A DNA stretch of 54,489 nt from Klebsormidium nitens (taxonomy: Eukaryota > Streptophyta > Klebsormidiophyceae > Klebsormidiales > Klebsormidiaceae): positions 56,262 to 110,750 of the forward strand of contig DF237237.1 in assembly GCA_000708835.1 (NCBI GenBank), read 5' to 3'. Shown one piece after another: positions 23,901-46,746 of the stretch (its first letter is position 1; each line of letters opens with the position of its first letter). Both the position numbers and the translations under genes were made by a program. The notes under the pieces are model-generated. The model ran no database searches. It had not been told where the DNA came from and saw only the letters and a program-made list of their open reading frames with translations.

Positions 23901-26241
23901 CTAATCATTAGTCCAAACGGACTGAACTTGATTAATCAGAGCGCTCTATGATCTTGTCTCAAAAACACGGACAAAAGGTACGCTCACAGAGGAAGCCTCT
24001 TTCCGTCTCGGGCAATCTCCTTCTGCATCTTAATAACTAAAATGAAAACAGACACGTCCACAGCATGAGCAAGTGGTACGGGCCGCACCTCGAAGAGACT
24101 CTCCAGTGCCGCTTCCTGCTCCGCCACGGATGTGCTCCCAGAGACGCCAGGGCCGGCGCCCCCGGCTGCCCCAGCACTGCCTTCGCAGGGCGTCAACACC
24201 ATGCCTGGGACACCGCAAGAAACAGCCTCTTAGGGGAACAGGCAAGCGCTTGCAACCTCAATCAAAAGTTCATCAGACAGGCAATGAATGTCAACCTGCA
24301 GGGATGGACAAATTGATATCGAGGTATAAGCTGGGAATCGCGCAGGGCCCCTTGGCCTCGAATCGGGGCCGAATCTCGCTCCATTTAAGCGGCGGGCCAA
24401 ACCGAGCTAGGTCCCGGTGCGGCGCAAATAACAAGAGTCGGTCCATTACGACAATCACGTACTGTTCTTGTGAATTGGTCTCAAACCGTTGGGGCCTAAC
24501 TGCAATGAGTCCGCCACTGTCCTGAGTGAGATGCTCCAAGTGGGCCCCATTCGGCTCAGGTTATCATCCAAGGCGCCACGTTTTGGTTTCACGGCCAGAC
24601 GGCCACAACTTCTGACACTTCTCCTAGTGTGCGAGGAAGTGGGCTCACCCCCGGCACTCAGAGCACGCCGCACTTGGCTGGCGTCCTCCGCTGTGGCGTA
24701 CACCATGACGTGGCAGGGCATCTTGTACATGTTCTTGGAACCGCGCGGGATGAGCCCCTCCACCCGAATCAGCCCCGCGTCAAGGAGCGGCGACAGGTGG
24801 CACGCCTTGTAGCGCTCAACGTGGCCAATCTGCAGAAGGGGGAATGCGTACAACTGTGGACACAGTCCCTGTTCAGAAGATTGTCAAGATACCAGACAGC
24901 TAAATCAAAGCCAATCTAACAACTGTTACAAGTTCTGAGTCTCGTAAAGTCACATCTGTTTCTGCATAGAAGGGCGCAATCAATTGTGCAATGGAGGAAG
25001 AAGTGTCAAATACGTTCGGTGGTCACCTGCTGGTGAGCCGCGTTGTCTACTCTGATGGCGAAACGATCATATGCATTGTTTGGTTCCCGCGTGAGTAGCA
25101 CCATCTCCTGCATATCAGGAATGTCACCAGAATTGGTCATACACACACATCTCGGTCAGGTTCTTCAACACTCAAGGGAAGGGGCATTTTGAGCTTGGTA
25201 AGGCACCATGGTTGCGGAGTCATAACACGTCCCTCGACATTGAGTCTGACACCAGTATCTCCAGCCTTTCTGCCCCAACCATAGACTATGATCTGGACCA
25301 GATATTAGAAGCACGAGCGTAGCATGAGAGATGGGGAGCTTGAAATGAACCCCATTGGCTTATTCCGAAGATGGTGATTGGCTCAACCGATATCTAGGAG
25401 AAACAGGTGTGGTTGAAAAGAAGTCGATCAACTTTGAAACTGAAGGTTGCCAGTTGACTTCTGACTAGCCCAGAATGATACCATGCCTTATCGTACTCAA
25501 GGGAGTGGTGGTGGTCGAGGGCCCCTGTTCATATGTAAACCTCCCTCTCTGAGTACTACTAACCACCAACTGAACAAATTGAGGGGCACCCTGGTTGTAG
25601 CATGCAGGTATGTTATTGAAAACATTTCCAGTAGCAGACTTGGAAGTCGGAGAGTAACGTTAAGGAGATGGGGAAACTTAGACCGAAGGAGTGGCATACC
25701 TTGTCGCTGACGATGCCATTGTAGTACCTGTAGGGCAAGGCACCTTGGTCAAAGAGCCTCTTGCTGAAACTCCAAAGGACACTGAGCTATGTCATCGCTG
25801 TCAGGACTTCAGGGAACCAGCTGCTTGAAGACAGAAAGAAGAAACTCTCAAAGGCAGCATCGATCACAAAACTGAAAGTCCTGAACGGTGTGCTCACTGG
25901 AGGCCAACAACTGAAACTGTCGTGATGCCCAGGCACTGTGGGCCGTTCTCATTCTCGTCCTCTGCACAAGGAGGTTGCAGGCCTGGATCAGCGCTACAGC
26001 TTGCAGCAGAAGACCGCATCATAACAAGCATCATTGTCCAGTACTTCAAAGCTTGCAGCCAATCGACGCACACATTGTGCAGCACGAGCTGCGCCTCACC
26101 TTCCTCGCTCTCCTCGTCAGCATCCTGCTGATGGTGCTGCTGCTGGTATACGCGAGCAGCTCCGGCATTGCGCCTCATGGTGGCGCGGACAGCCAAGTAG
26201 GGCAGCGGCAGGGCTGCAAGGTCCAGGGGATACGGGGCCAA
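17945..26241 (-). CDS. HLTF/RAD5-type SNF2 ATPase with HIRAN and RING domains
   Basis: Homologues remodel stalled replication forks and act as E3 ligases polyubiquitinating PCNA in post-replication repair. Exons from the 5' end: 26241-25898 (with an optional in-frame intron 26099-25962), 25727-25700, 25107-25027, 24829-24649, 24204-24089, 23580-23376, 23066-22879, 22712-22590, 22421-22366, 22236-22159, 21991-21924, 21715-21674, 21497-21401, 21217-21031, 20849-20736, 20532-20496, 20263-20188, 19975-19853, 19626-19470, 19286-19138, 18967-18872, 18733-18683, 18515-18490, 18366-18275, 18046-17990. All phases agree. Order: HIRAN, SNF2 motif I (DDMGLGKT), DEAH, TGTPIQN, RING, helicase C (SLKAAGVGLNL, RVHRLGQ). 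This is HLTF/RAD5 order with the RING between the ATPase lobes. The last exon is unresolved; 17945 is the read-through stop. The start could be 26241 or the ATG at 26178. About 880-920 residues. Confidence 0.93.
19470..19975 (-). other. C3HC4 RING finger inserted between the SNF2 lobes
   Basis: The ligands are read across two exons: CPIC, then C-A-H-V-F-C at the end of 19975-19853, and after the phase-2 intron R-C-I and CPLC in 19626-19470. All eight zinc ligands are present. In HLTF and RAD5 this RING recruits UBC13-MMS2 for PCNA polyubiquitination. A Pro/Ala/Asp-rich linker of about 30 residues follows before the helicase C lobe. Confidence 0.9.
24649..25940 (-). other. HIRAN domain (four exons)
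   Basis: HIRAN binds the 3' end of single-stranded DNA at stalled forks. The domain is assembled from exon ends at 25940-25898 (VVGLQ), 25727-25700 (YYNGIVSDK), 25107-25027 (MVLLTREPNNAYDRFAI) and 24829-24649 (IGHVERY through MPCHVMVY). The joins are in phase and reproduce the full plant/animal pattern VVGLxYY-G-xx-E-M-V-x-L-x-REPxNxYDxxAIRV-x-IGH. The 28-nt exon 25727-25700 is short enough to be missed by gene finders; without it the domain core would be broken. Confidence 0.9.
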
Positions 26242-26686
26242 AAGAGGCTCAAAAGGTACACCACTCTCAATGACCGCCTCTCGCCCAGACTCTAGCTGCT
26301 CATGTGCTGCTAACCACTTTGCTTTCTTCTGGAGGCACAGGGATGGCCCAGGCCCAGGGATCCAGTACGAATGGATCTCTCACTTCACGAGGAGTCAGTG
26401 TAAAGTGTCCTTTTACAACACGATCGGACGGTGACAAACACATGTTTTGGTGATGCATCTATCTCTGACCGTCCGGTGTCCGGAAGCTGCTCCAAAGTGA
26501 GTTTTCGCACTACTCCTTTTCGCACTACTCCTGCTCTAGTACCAGTGCTTTCTGGCGTGCGCTGTTGCTACAATGCTCGTGGGGCCAGTTCTGCCTTGTA
26601 GTCCCATGACAGGGTCCTTTGATGTTGCTCAATGATACTGCTGCAAATAACAAAACCCTTTGAAACTAAGCAATCACTTGGCGGCC
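26242..26686. promoter_or_regulatory. Probable bidirectional promoter between HLTF-like and KDM5 genes
   Basis: The two start codons face away from each other over only 445 bp. Two structures stand out: an inverted repeat CGGACGGT (26425-26432) / ACCGTCCG (26468-26475), and two adjoining copies of TTTTCGCACTACTCCT (26502-26517 and 26517-26532). Both could be protein-binding sites, but neither matches a motif I know. No clear TATA box is seen. Co-regulation of the two chromatin genes is inferred from the spacing. Confidence 0.5.
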
Positions 26687-38325
<11,639 letters not shown>

Positions 38326-39368
38326 CCACGCCCGCTCAGACAGGCTGCGTAACCGACCAGCAGAAGCAGGTACATGGCGCGGTCAGGCTAGTGCACAAAT
38401 GGTGTACGCCGGTACGGCACAAAAGCTTTTCCCTTCCTTCTAGTCCTTTCGAAGCGCAGGTCCTGACAGCCACTCGGGCAGTTGTGGCACGCCGTGATCA
38501 CGATGCACCGCGCTTCTCGGGCTCTCCGTAGTCAGGTTGATGCGCGAGCCGTTCGTGAGCCGTGGTTAGGTTGAAGATTTTGACACTGCGCAGTTGGAGA
38601 CTTACTCCTTAGTCGCGTCGCACCAGCAGAGAGTAGTTAGATAGATCAACTCGACCAAAGCTATAACGGGACACTGCGAACTTCTTTAGGGGGTTTGGCA
38701 TAGGCTGTTCAGCTGTATATTACAAGCCAACAATCGAAACTTCTATTCCATTGTTGCACAACCTACTAAAACGTGGTTGCATGTTCGGCTGCAGAGCGCA
38801 TGGTGATATGCGCTAGGCTTCGCAAACGTATTCGCAAGGCATGCCTAGTAAAGGGCGCAGTACTATGATGCGGGTACTGAAGAAACGCATCAGCTTTCCT
38901 TTGGGCGGCCTCTCTTTGTAAAACAAAATTTTACTAAGTGCACAGCGCTTGTCGATCTGATTGTGTTAGCGAGCCCCGTTATATTTGGACTTTTGAGCAC
39001 GTGCATCGTACCTAGTCCATGCCCATGACCCTGACTCGTCAACTTTACTTGTACTGAAATCCACATGCACAGATTTTCTTAAACATCTCAAAACGCGTAC
39101 TACTTATGAGCTGCTGCCGCGGGTTCCTCTGCATATCGACCGCCCACGCCCAAACAGTTGATCAGTTCGTCTCAGACGACGTTTCACCATGAAAAAGCAA
39201 CCATAAGTGAAATTCGCAAGGGGCAAGGACAAGGACCGATTCCCCTTAGCACGGACAATCTACCCGGCCTACAACAGCATCTACATCGTGGAAAAAGCCG
39301 GTGAGTTAGTTTTCGATGACCATTCGCTAGAGGCTTTGATGTGATATCCCTTCGAAGTTTGTCAGAGT
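38326..39368. other. Intergenic region downstream of KDM5
   Basis: About 1 kb of lower-GC sequence with short open frames only. I see no gene, RNA or repeat structure that can be supported. It should contain the KDM5 3' UTR and poly(A) site. Confidence 0.5.
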
Positions 39369-39880
39369 GTGCTTGGCATGCAAGACCAAGGGGAAGAGCA
39401 TGGGCGCAAGGACTGCACTTACTCTGAGAACGTGAAGCAAGGTTATTCGTATAAAAGTCCGACCTATTTGGATCAAATAGCGCAAACTCCCTACTTGTAT
39501 ACGTTGGCGAGATTCAGACTCGGGGCTCATATTCTGGCAATAGAGGGAGGAGCTTGGCATGGCAAGCCTCGAGCCGAGAGGTCTTGTACCATGTGTACGA
39601 CGGGTGAGGTGGAAGACGAACTTCATTTCGTTTATTGTAATTGTCCAGCGTACGGAGACCTTAAGAAAGATTTTCATTCCATCTTTGAGGACAACAAGGA
39701 GAAAGACTTGAAATCGTTCCTCAATCAACAGGATAAGTACGCAGTAGGGAAGTTTTTGGATTGAAATAAGCTTTGCAGTGAAGGCAGCCTTAGTGCATAG
39801 TTTAGAGTAGCTATGTTCGTCGACTTAGCCGCCCGACCAAGGCTCCAAACCGACGTCAAATTCCAAATCCAAATCCAATA
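39369..39880 (+). mobile_element. 5'-truncated non-LTR (LINE) retrotransposon relic
   Basis: An open frame of about 131 codons ending at 39764 has the C-terminal signature of non-LTR retrotransposon polyproteins: a LARFRLGAH-like helix, then a CTMC zinc motif with E-V-E-D-E-L-H-F-V-x-C-x-C-P-A-Y. No reverse transcriptase or endonuclease precedes it, so the element is 5'-truncated, as is usual for LINE insertions. After the stop, the region ends in TTCCAAATCCAAATCCAATA (39861-39880), a short CCAAAT repeat like the simple-repeat tails of some LINEs. It lies tail-to-tail between KDM5 and FAD6. Confidence 0.65.
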
Positions 39881-41017
39881 GCATCTCTGCATGCATGTCT
39901 CATTTGCATAACATCCAATTCATGCATCTGGCACATGCTAGCTAGCTATAGAATTTGAGTCGTTAGCATGTAGTTCAGGTATTCTGCATCTTCCCGGGAC
40001 GGTTGACATACCTACATGCAGCCGTACGTAGCAGGCTGTAGACATCGTGCTCGGTGGCTGATTAAACGACCGTGACGCTACATAAGGACGTCAGAAAATG
40101 GGAATTATTTTACCATCTAAGCAAAGAATTTGCAGGTGCAGCGTGTGCACAGTTCGGTCATCCAAAAATCAATTAGCCATAGCGTCCCGCCTTTAATTGA
40201 AGACGGCGCCCTCGAAAGTAGTGATGACCTGGAGTCAGTAGTTTGCTACCGCGTCAAGCAACTCTGTGCGAATGGCTATTTTACAATTGCAGCACGTCAA
40301 TCTTGGGCTAGCTTCATTGCATAAGCGGGCCGAGTTATAGACCACTGTCTATATTGCATGACCATCATGTCGGCCTCGAGCCGCACTATGATGTGCCCAA
40401 GTTGCATGTATCACATGCATGCAGACCGCAAACATCATCCTTCGATCACTTCCGTTCAACTTTATCCGGACACAAACATCGTTGTCGTTGGGCTTCACGG
40501 GGGTATTAAAATTATCGCTCATGACAGACTGTCGTGTAAAGCATCTTCCAGTGAGGAGAAAAACGAGTAGTTCGGATATTATGCTTCAACGCTAGTGCCG
40601 CCTGAATGCGACAACTGCATACAGAGGATCGTATATCAACAACAATTGCATGCAGAAGATTGGGTACATCAAGGCATACAGATTTGCGGACTCCCTGGAC
40701 CTCATCCGTTGTCTCTCAGAACAAGCTAGCAAAGCTACTTTGTGAGGTTGTTCTGCTTACTGTACAAGTCTACAAACGAAAGTGCTCAACGACGGAGTCG
40801 AGATCGAATTCAGGTCAAATAGTATCAACTTGCGCCTGACCCGGTGGTCCACTGACTATCAACGAGGATGCATGGACCATGTCGACTTCAAAGAATCAAT
40901 ATCATTTGACCCGCAATGTATGCTGTGCGCACATACTAGGTGGCACACTTGAATCGACGTGATCAACACGCGCTTGCTGCCCTCGGGTGCGGCAGCCGGC
41001 AGTGTGGTGTGCGTAGC
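39881..41017. other. Intergenic region downstream of FAD6
   Basis: AT-richer sequence with only short, unlinked open frames on both strands. Nothing here resembles a known gene. The FAD6 3' UTR should occupy its right end. Confidence 0.5.
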
Positions 41018-44000
41018 CTACGCTTGGGCGCGCGCCAACGGGTCGAACTTGACCCACTCCTTCTTGTCGTGGTCGAACAGGTTGCACTGGCTCACCACCG
41101 TCTTCATGAGCGGTACCCCGAAGCGCGCCTTGTTCACATATTGGCCCCAGTGCTCCTCAATTGCAGCGTACGCCTTCCGCAGGTTGTAGCTGCAAAACAC
41201 CGCAGCAGCAACACATCAGCCACCCAGCGTGTACGCAGCACAAAGACACAGCAGCCGAAGTCAGGGGGCTGCGCGCCAGCTGCGGGACACTGTGAAAGAC
41301 CTGGCTGCCACTCTCAACGAATCGTTCATGTTTCGCGTTTTGAACCGTCGCCTGTGTGCACCTGGTTAGGCCACAAGTACAGACTCAGCGGTGCAGGTGG
41401 AGCGAGCCAGTGCGGGTAGGCTTACTGGGGGATCTTGGTGGACAGGTGGTGCGGCACGTGCACGCTGATGTCGTGGCACAGCACCTCAACCCTGCACACA
41501 CAGGAACAAGCGCATCGTAACCACGACCCAGCGTGATATACCCAGTCGGTGGGAACAAGCTGATGCATTCCCTTACCCTGCTCTGTGCACCGCATCAACT
41601 CTGTTGCTGCAATAACGCAAGCCCCTCTGGCAGCTCAGCCTCCAAAATCAGCATGCACAATTGCCGTTCAATCTGAAAGGGCGTGAGCGGGCCGAAGTGT
41701 GGCGAAGCTGGTCGCAGGGCGTACCATCGCGGGTACTCGCAGTGCACCGTCCCGCCCAGCTGCGCCTTGACCTGGTCCCACTCGCGCGCGTGCTTGAACG
41801 GGATGTGCGGGGCTGCACGGGGCAGACGTGGCGCAGCGTGAGCAACAGCATTGTCGAGGGGATGGGGGCCGGGGAGAGGAGCTGTCCCCCGAACGAAGCA
41901 GGCACCACCGATTGGTCGACACATGTCTCGGCGAACAACACTTTGCCCTCTGAAAGCTGGCAGGTCCCAAGCACAACCCGTATCACTTATCTTGGCCTGT
42001 TTCGAGGAAGGTCCAAAAGAGCCAAAGGATGCAGGGAAAAGCATGGACAAGTGGTCGCTTGCAATGCTTCCTCCCCCATGCTCCAGGACCTTTGCTCCCA
42101 GTGGCGGCAACGGGGACAAGTCAATAGCAGTCATAGAGAGGCTGTACTCCAAAGATACCGCTGACATCTACGGATGCACGATAGACAACTGTGCAGTGCG
42201 ACGTGTCATGCCTGAGTGGTAGGAGCATCACTCTGGCGTGTGTCCTCTGTTTCCTGCTGCCTGTTGCGTCTTGCTACGCGCTGCCTCACCTGTGTGGTGC
42301 ACCAGCGTGAAGGTGGACATCCAGAAGTGGAAGCCCAGCCACGGCATCAGCCTGCACCACCGCACACAACCACCACCAGGCTCAGCCCAGCAGCAAAGGA
42401 CCAGAACGTGCACCAGAGAAGGATGAGCCCAATCTCACCATGAACGTCAGCCCTACTCTGATGCTCCCCACTGCCTGACAGCAAGTAGCCCTCTGTGCAT
42501 GCAATTGGTCAGCAGGGTGCAGCGCGCGCGAGCGAAGCGGGGCGGCCACAGCCCTGCACGGTGCGCAGCACTCACCACCACTTGACAAAGGCAATGGGCC
42601 CTTGCGTGACGAGCAGCGGGACCAGCACGCCGGCGGTGAAGGCCGCCACAGCAGCCAAGCTGATCTTCACCTTGCCCTGCTCCGCGGCGCGATACTTGCT
42701 CACATCGTAATGCCAGATCTACATGAGAAGTGTGGGGTCTCACAAGATTAGCTTTCCAGCTTTGTCTGCATGCCTTGTGCCGAGTCTTATGCTCAATTCT
42801 CCTAAAAACCGGTTTGATTTTGAACACAAGGAGAGGCTAGCGCAGAAACCAGGTCTTCATAGTGGTCAGACCACTTGATTAAATGCTTCCTCCGCGATCA
42901 CTCATCTCATCCTTGCTCTGTCGTGCTCTCAATACATACACCACAAGTATTTGTCAAAGCTCAATCCTGAAAAGAGATGAGACTTGTGCTCTAGTATCAA
43001 AAACACCAAGACATGTGCCTTCTAAAGTACAGTCTATTTTGATAATGTGGGCGGACTAAATGATTGGAGCATTGCTAGTACATGAGCCTTCTGTCATTAA
43101 CAGAAGATCGCAGCTGATACTTAAAGAGGCTTGCAAAGCCTTTGTTGGCCGCTGGCCCGCTCCTCACCAGCTGATGGCCGATGCTGGCTAGCCACCACGC
43201 AGGGCCCATTGCAGCGCGCATCAGGAAGCGCGCAACAGGGCCACCTTTGTCAAACTGAGCGGGAGTGAAAGGCTGCCACGCGGTGTCAATCTTGAGCTTG
43301 TTGGTGTGGGCATGGTGCGTGTTGTGCTGCCAAGAGCAATGCAAAGTCTCAGTCCGAGCTGTCAACAACTTCGTCTCACCCCTGAAAGAGGGCCTCTGTG
43401 AGGCAAGCCACTGTCCTGCACCAGCAAGAGAGGTTCCACTGACCTAGCCTGACTCTCTGATCACTGATTTGACGAAGCAATTGGCCTTCGCCGTCTTGTC
43501 TTCTTAAACAGAGCTTGGCCCTGCTGCAGCGGAAATACCCCACGCGGCCTGATATGTGGGAGAGCCGCACAGGCAGGAAAAAAGCTGCTTCTGGTGCAAC
43601 CCCAGGTGCTCGCCAGATTCCAAAACAGCGGCACCCATCTCCAGAAGGGTGTACCCTGCCTGCGAGCCCTGGCTGTCCACTCTGCTCCTCAAACACTGAG
43701 CACAACAAAAGTCAGGGCCCTCACCTTGATGCGCCACGGCTCAAAGGGATAGACCAGGGGGGCAAACACCAGCGTTCCCACAACGTCATTTACAAGCTGG
43801 TTCTTGGAGAAAGTGTTGTGCCCTGCACAGCGCACTCAGGGCAGCCTCAGCAGAGGCAGGGCGGGCCGAGGAAGAGGCAAACAGGTGCTGCAGTCTGTGA
43901 GAGCGGCTGTTGGTCAAGGGGCAGCAGGGCAGTGCAGAACCAGGGATGTTGTTGACATACATGCGGACAAGGAGCATGGGAGGCAAACCTGCATCGTGGC

Positions 44001-45103
44001 CAATGACAAAGAGGCCCGTGACTGCAGCGCTGATGTAGGCGTAGACCGCCGGCAGCAGGTACCAGGGGGCCACCGCCAGGGCGGCATACCCCAGGGCCAC
44101 CGCGGGGATGGTCACGGCCACCGCGCGCCAGCTCTTCCACTCATTGATCTCAAACACCTGCACATCGGCCGGACACCAGTCACAGCCAGCACTAGCACGG
44201 TTGCCCAGTTGCATGGTGCTTGTTGACAGCGTTCAAAGCAAACAATCAAGAGAAGCAAAAGCTTACAGAGAAACGGTGGAAAGCAATGAAGAGAAGCAAA
44301 ACCTTACAAGGAAACAGTTGAATCCAGCTTTCGAGAGATGCCATCACCAATGTCTTCAAGTTAGGCAAAAGTCCAGCCAGATCTTGCTAGATGCTTTCCC
44401 AGATTGGGTGCCTAGCTAGCAGGTGAGCGACCACCGAGTGCCGGCTGCCTGATGCAGCCTCGTGGGCAACCACCCCCAGGGCCTCACTTCTTTAGGCAGC
44501 GTTTTAAGGACATCGGACATGGAGATGTTGTCCGGGACGGGCTCCCCAATCTGAGTGAAGCCCTCCACAGCGGTGGGGGTGAGGGGAGCCACCGCGGCGC
44601 GCACACCACCAGAGCGACGCTGCCCGCTGAGCTGACCAACCTGATGAGAGCAGGAGGGGGTGCAATGGGCAAGGGGCAACGTGCAAGAGGATGCTGGGAA
44701 AGTGTTGTTTTAGGATCGTTGACTGTCCAGTTGCCAGTCTCCAGTGAACCACAAACAATCATGTGGGCAAGCAAACCGGAGGAGTGGTGTCATTGCAAGA
44801 ATCCTTTCAATTGCAAGTTTTGAGGACCAGCTTCTAGTAAAGACACCTATTAACATAAGGGGCGGGGCTTGAGATTAGCGTTTCTGGCGGAGAATGCATA
44901 GGATCATCCAGTGCGCGGCTGCATTGTATCGAGCTTTTGCGCATTCCCGCTCTTCTGCCCACCTGTCCACTGCGCTTCAGCTGGCAGATCTGGCCCAAGA
45001 ACATTTGCGAGGAGACAGGGCCCCGGCGGGAGCCAAGCAGCGGAGAGGCCGGGCAAGAGCTGCCATCCAACAAGCTCGCCTGCAGACCGCAGATACAACA
45101 CAT
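41018..45103 (-). CDS. FAD6: Plastid omega-6 (delta-12) fatty acid desaturase
   Basis: Inserts the second double bond into oleate on chloroplast glycerolipids, using ferredoxin. Exons: 45103-44963, 44640-44488, 44157-43989, 43822-43725, 43326-43168, 42718-42576, 42351-42290, 41812-41725, 41491-41426, 41189-41018. They total 1251 nt (416 residues plus stop) and all phases agree. All three di-iron histidine boxes are present: HDAGH (HDCAH in land plants), HNTHH and HVPHH. FAD6 signatures include [48 protein letters not shown] and [10 protein letters not shown]. The first 60-odd residues are Ser/Arg/Gly-rich with few acids, like a plastid transit peptide. The ATG at 45103 is the first in frame, though a further 5' exon cannot be excluded because a TGCAG acceptor-like site lies just inside it. 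Four hydrophobic segments fit the family's membrane topology. Confidence 0.95.
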
Positions 45104-45526
45104 GGGTCAGAACGGAGCAGAATTGCACGGGACCCAGATCTACTGCTCCAGCTCAGAACCACACTTGCCACTCCCAGCCTCAGGCAAGGGGGCCCCAGAC
45201 CATGTGCGTATGTCATTCCTGGTGACATTGAATTGCAGATCCAACCGCACATGGTGCTATACCTGGGCACTCGTAGATGCAAAGGCGGCGGAGGAGATCC
45301 GGGCAGCCGTTGCCGCAGCACTGAGCGCCATGGCGGACTCAGGGACACCTCACCACAGAAGGGCGAAAGACAACGATGGTCCGCTCAACCAGATCACCAA
45401 GGTAGGTACTGCACAGTTTACTAGATTGCTTCCCTTAGCAAGTTCGAAAATTGGATGCAGTACTCCCTTCCTCGCAGGCATTCCGCTCCACAGCCGGCGC
45501 ACTGCGCAGTGCATTCAACCGTAGGA

Positions 45527-45665
45527 GTCCTAGGTAGGTAGCGTAGGGGCGGGTTGTGCTACCTAGTCATAGGTACCTAGTACGGTAGGTATACGATGTA
45601 CCTAGCCAATACCGGTACCTATTACCTAGTACCTACCCGGTACCGGATTTGGTACACAGTACATG
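45527..45665. repeat. Palindrome-rich GGTACC/CCTA block
   Basis: This stretch is built from variants of TAGGTACCTA and CCGGTACCGG (both perfect 10-bp palindromes) and CCTAGTACCTA. They occur in both orientations within about 140 bp. The density of GGTACC-centred dyads far exceeds chance by eye. It lies just upstream of FAD6 (its 5' side) in the gap before the next gene. Confidence 0.7.
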
Positions 45666-45868
45666 AAGTTTCATGGCCGGGCGCGAGACGGCAAGGACCA
45701 ATCCCCGATACCATGCCTTTGCAATCTTTTTACGGAAGCCTATTGGTCGATCACTTCCATGTAAGAGGACATCTTGAGGTTGAGAGGCATCCGCATCTCG
45801 TCCAACGGCTGCCAACGCATCCACGCCACCCATTTTCCTCTCAGTGGTGTACCAGCAACCATACTACC

Positions 45869-45935
45869 GTAGGTAGGTACGGTGGTTACATAGGTATGGT
45901 ACGGGTATGGTACGGGTATGGTTTGCTCCCGTATG
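45869..45935 (+). repeat. 11-bp tandem repeat GGTATGGTACG and related motifs
   Basis: GGTATGGTACG is repeated with an 11-bp period from about 45893 (two full copies and a partial third), preceded by GTAGGTAGGTACGG and followed by CCCGTATGGTAC. The motifs resemble those of the block at 45527-45665, suggesting a common repeat family or a motif-rich end of an element. Confidence 0.65.
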
Positions 45936-46746
45936 GTACAGTAGCAAGTACAGTGTACATGTGGATGCATGACGGAATCCCTGCATTTACTAACTATCCA
46001 GGCATACTAACTATAAAAATACGACCTGTGCGTTTTGCACCGTCAGATTTACACGTGGATGTATTGTACGTGCTACGATTGTATTTCCGCTCTTGGTCGT
46101 ATCTAAAACTGGAGGATGCGAATCAATAAAATGTTCAAAGTTCGAGTCGAAGTGTGTCTGAGACGCGCGGCCGTATTTTCATGGGATCATTGATCCTTAC
46201 TGATATAACCCGTCGGGTGCCGAGGGTCAAGGCCAAACTGCCATATTCGCGCTAGTCGCGAAGGCAGGCTCGAGCTATGCAAGCCGCTGCCTAACTCACC
46301 GGCCGCATGATATAGCCGGCATAGCTTCAGTGTAGATTGTTGTACGCCTGCCATGCAAGCGTATCCACACCGGAAGCTTCAGCAACAATTTATAAAACAT
46401 GAGACATCATTGTTCATTTGTGACAAACTATGTGAGATTTGAAGAGAAGAAATATGTGGATAAGAGGTCACAACTTAACGGGGTCACAACAAGCATGCTG
46501 AAAAGATTGTGAGCATGAATGTAACTTAGCCGCAGTAGCTGGAAACTGGACCCCAGTGCACAATCCGAATAAACTACCTAACTACCAGTGCAGAAATATA
46601 GTATTGCAGTATGGCACGGCTGCAAACCAGGGTATGTGCTGCTCGCGTGCTATCTTCACTAAACAACTGGAACAAGCTCAATGGGTCTCATGCAGGCCCT
46701 CGGGGGCACTTCAAGTGTCATCACAAAAGGTGACTCGATACAGTTC

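Noticed and set aside
23995-24032. Possible extra HLTF exon encoding KEIARDGKRLP
   Set aside because: It has splice-like ends but its 35-nt length would break the phase between exons 24204-24089 and 23580-23376, which join correctly without it.
24300-24560. GGGGCCGAATC/GATTCGG-like stretches in an HLTF intron, as a possible tRNA or MITE
   Set aside because: No complete cloverleaf and no terminal inverted repeats longer than a few bases could be found.
42930-42975. Possible FAD6 microexon reading LSFDKYLW
   Set aside because: Its phase fits neither neighbour. Direct joining of GHQL to IWHYDVSKY matches the family without a gap.
44894-45230. Plus-strand open frames opposite FAD6 exon 1
   Set aside because: They overlap the transit-peptide exon, which has matched phase-0 borders on the minus strand; composition on the plus strand is a mirror effect.
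45740-45840. Minus-strand fragment KWVAWMRWQPLDEMRMPLN ending at a stop
   Set aside because: It looks protein-like but is about 32 codons, isolated and unassignable; possibly a relic, not enough to annotate as a gene.
45596-46129. Plus-strand open frame of about 177 codons
   Set aside because: Much of it is translated GGTACC-type repeat, giving Tyr/Thr/Val-rich sequence; no family and no splice signals.
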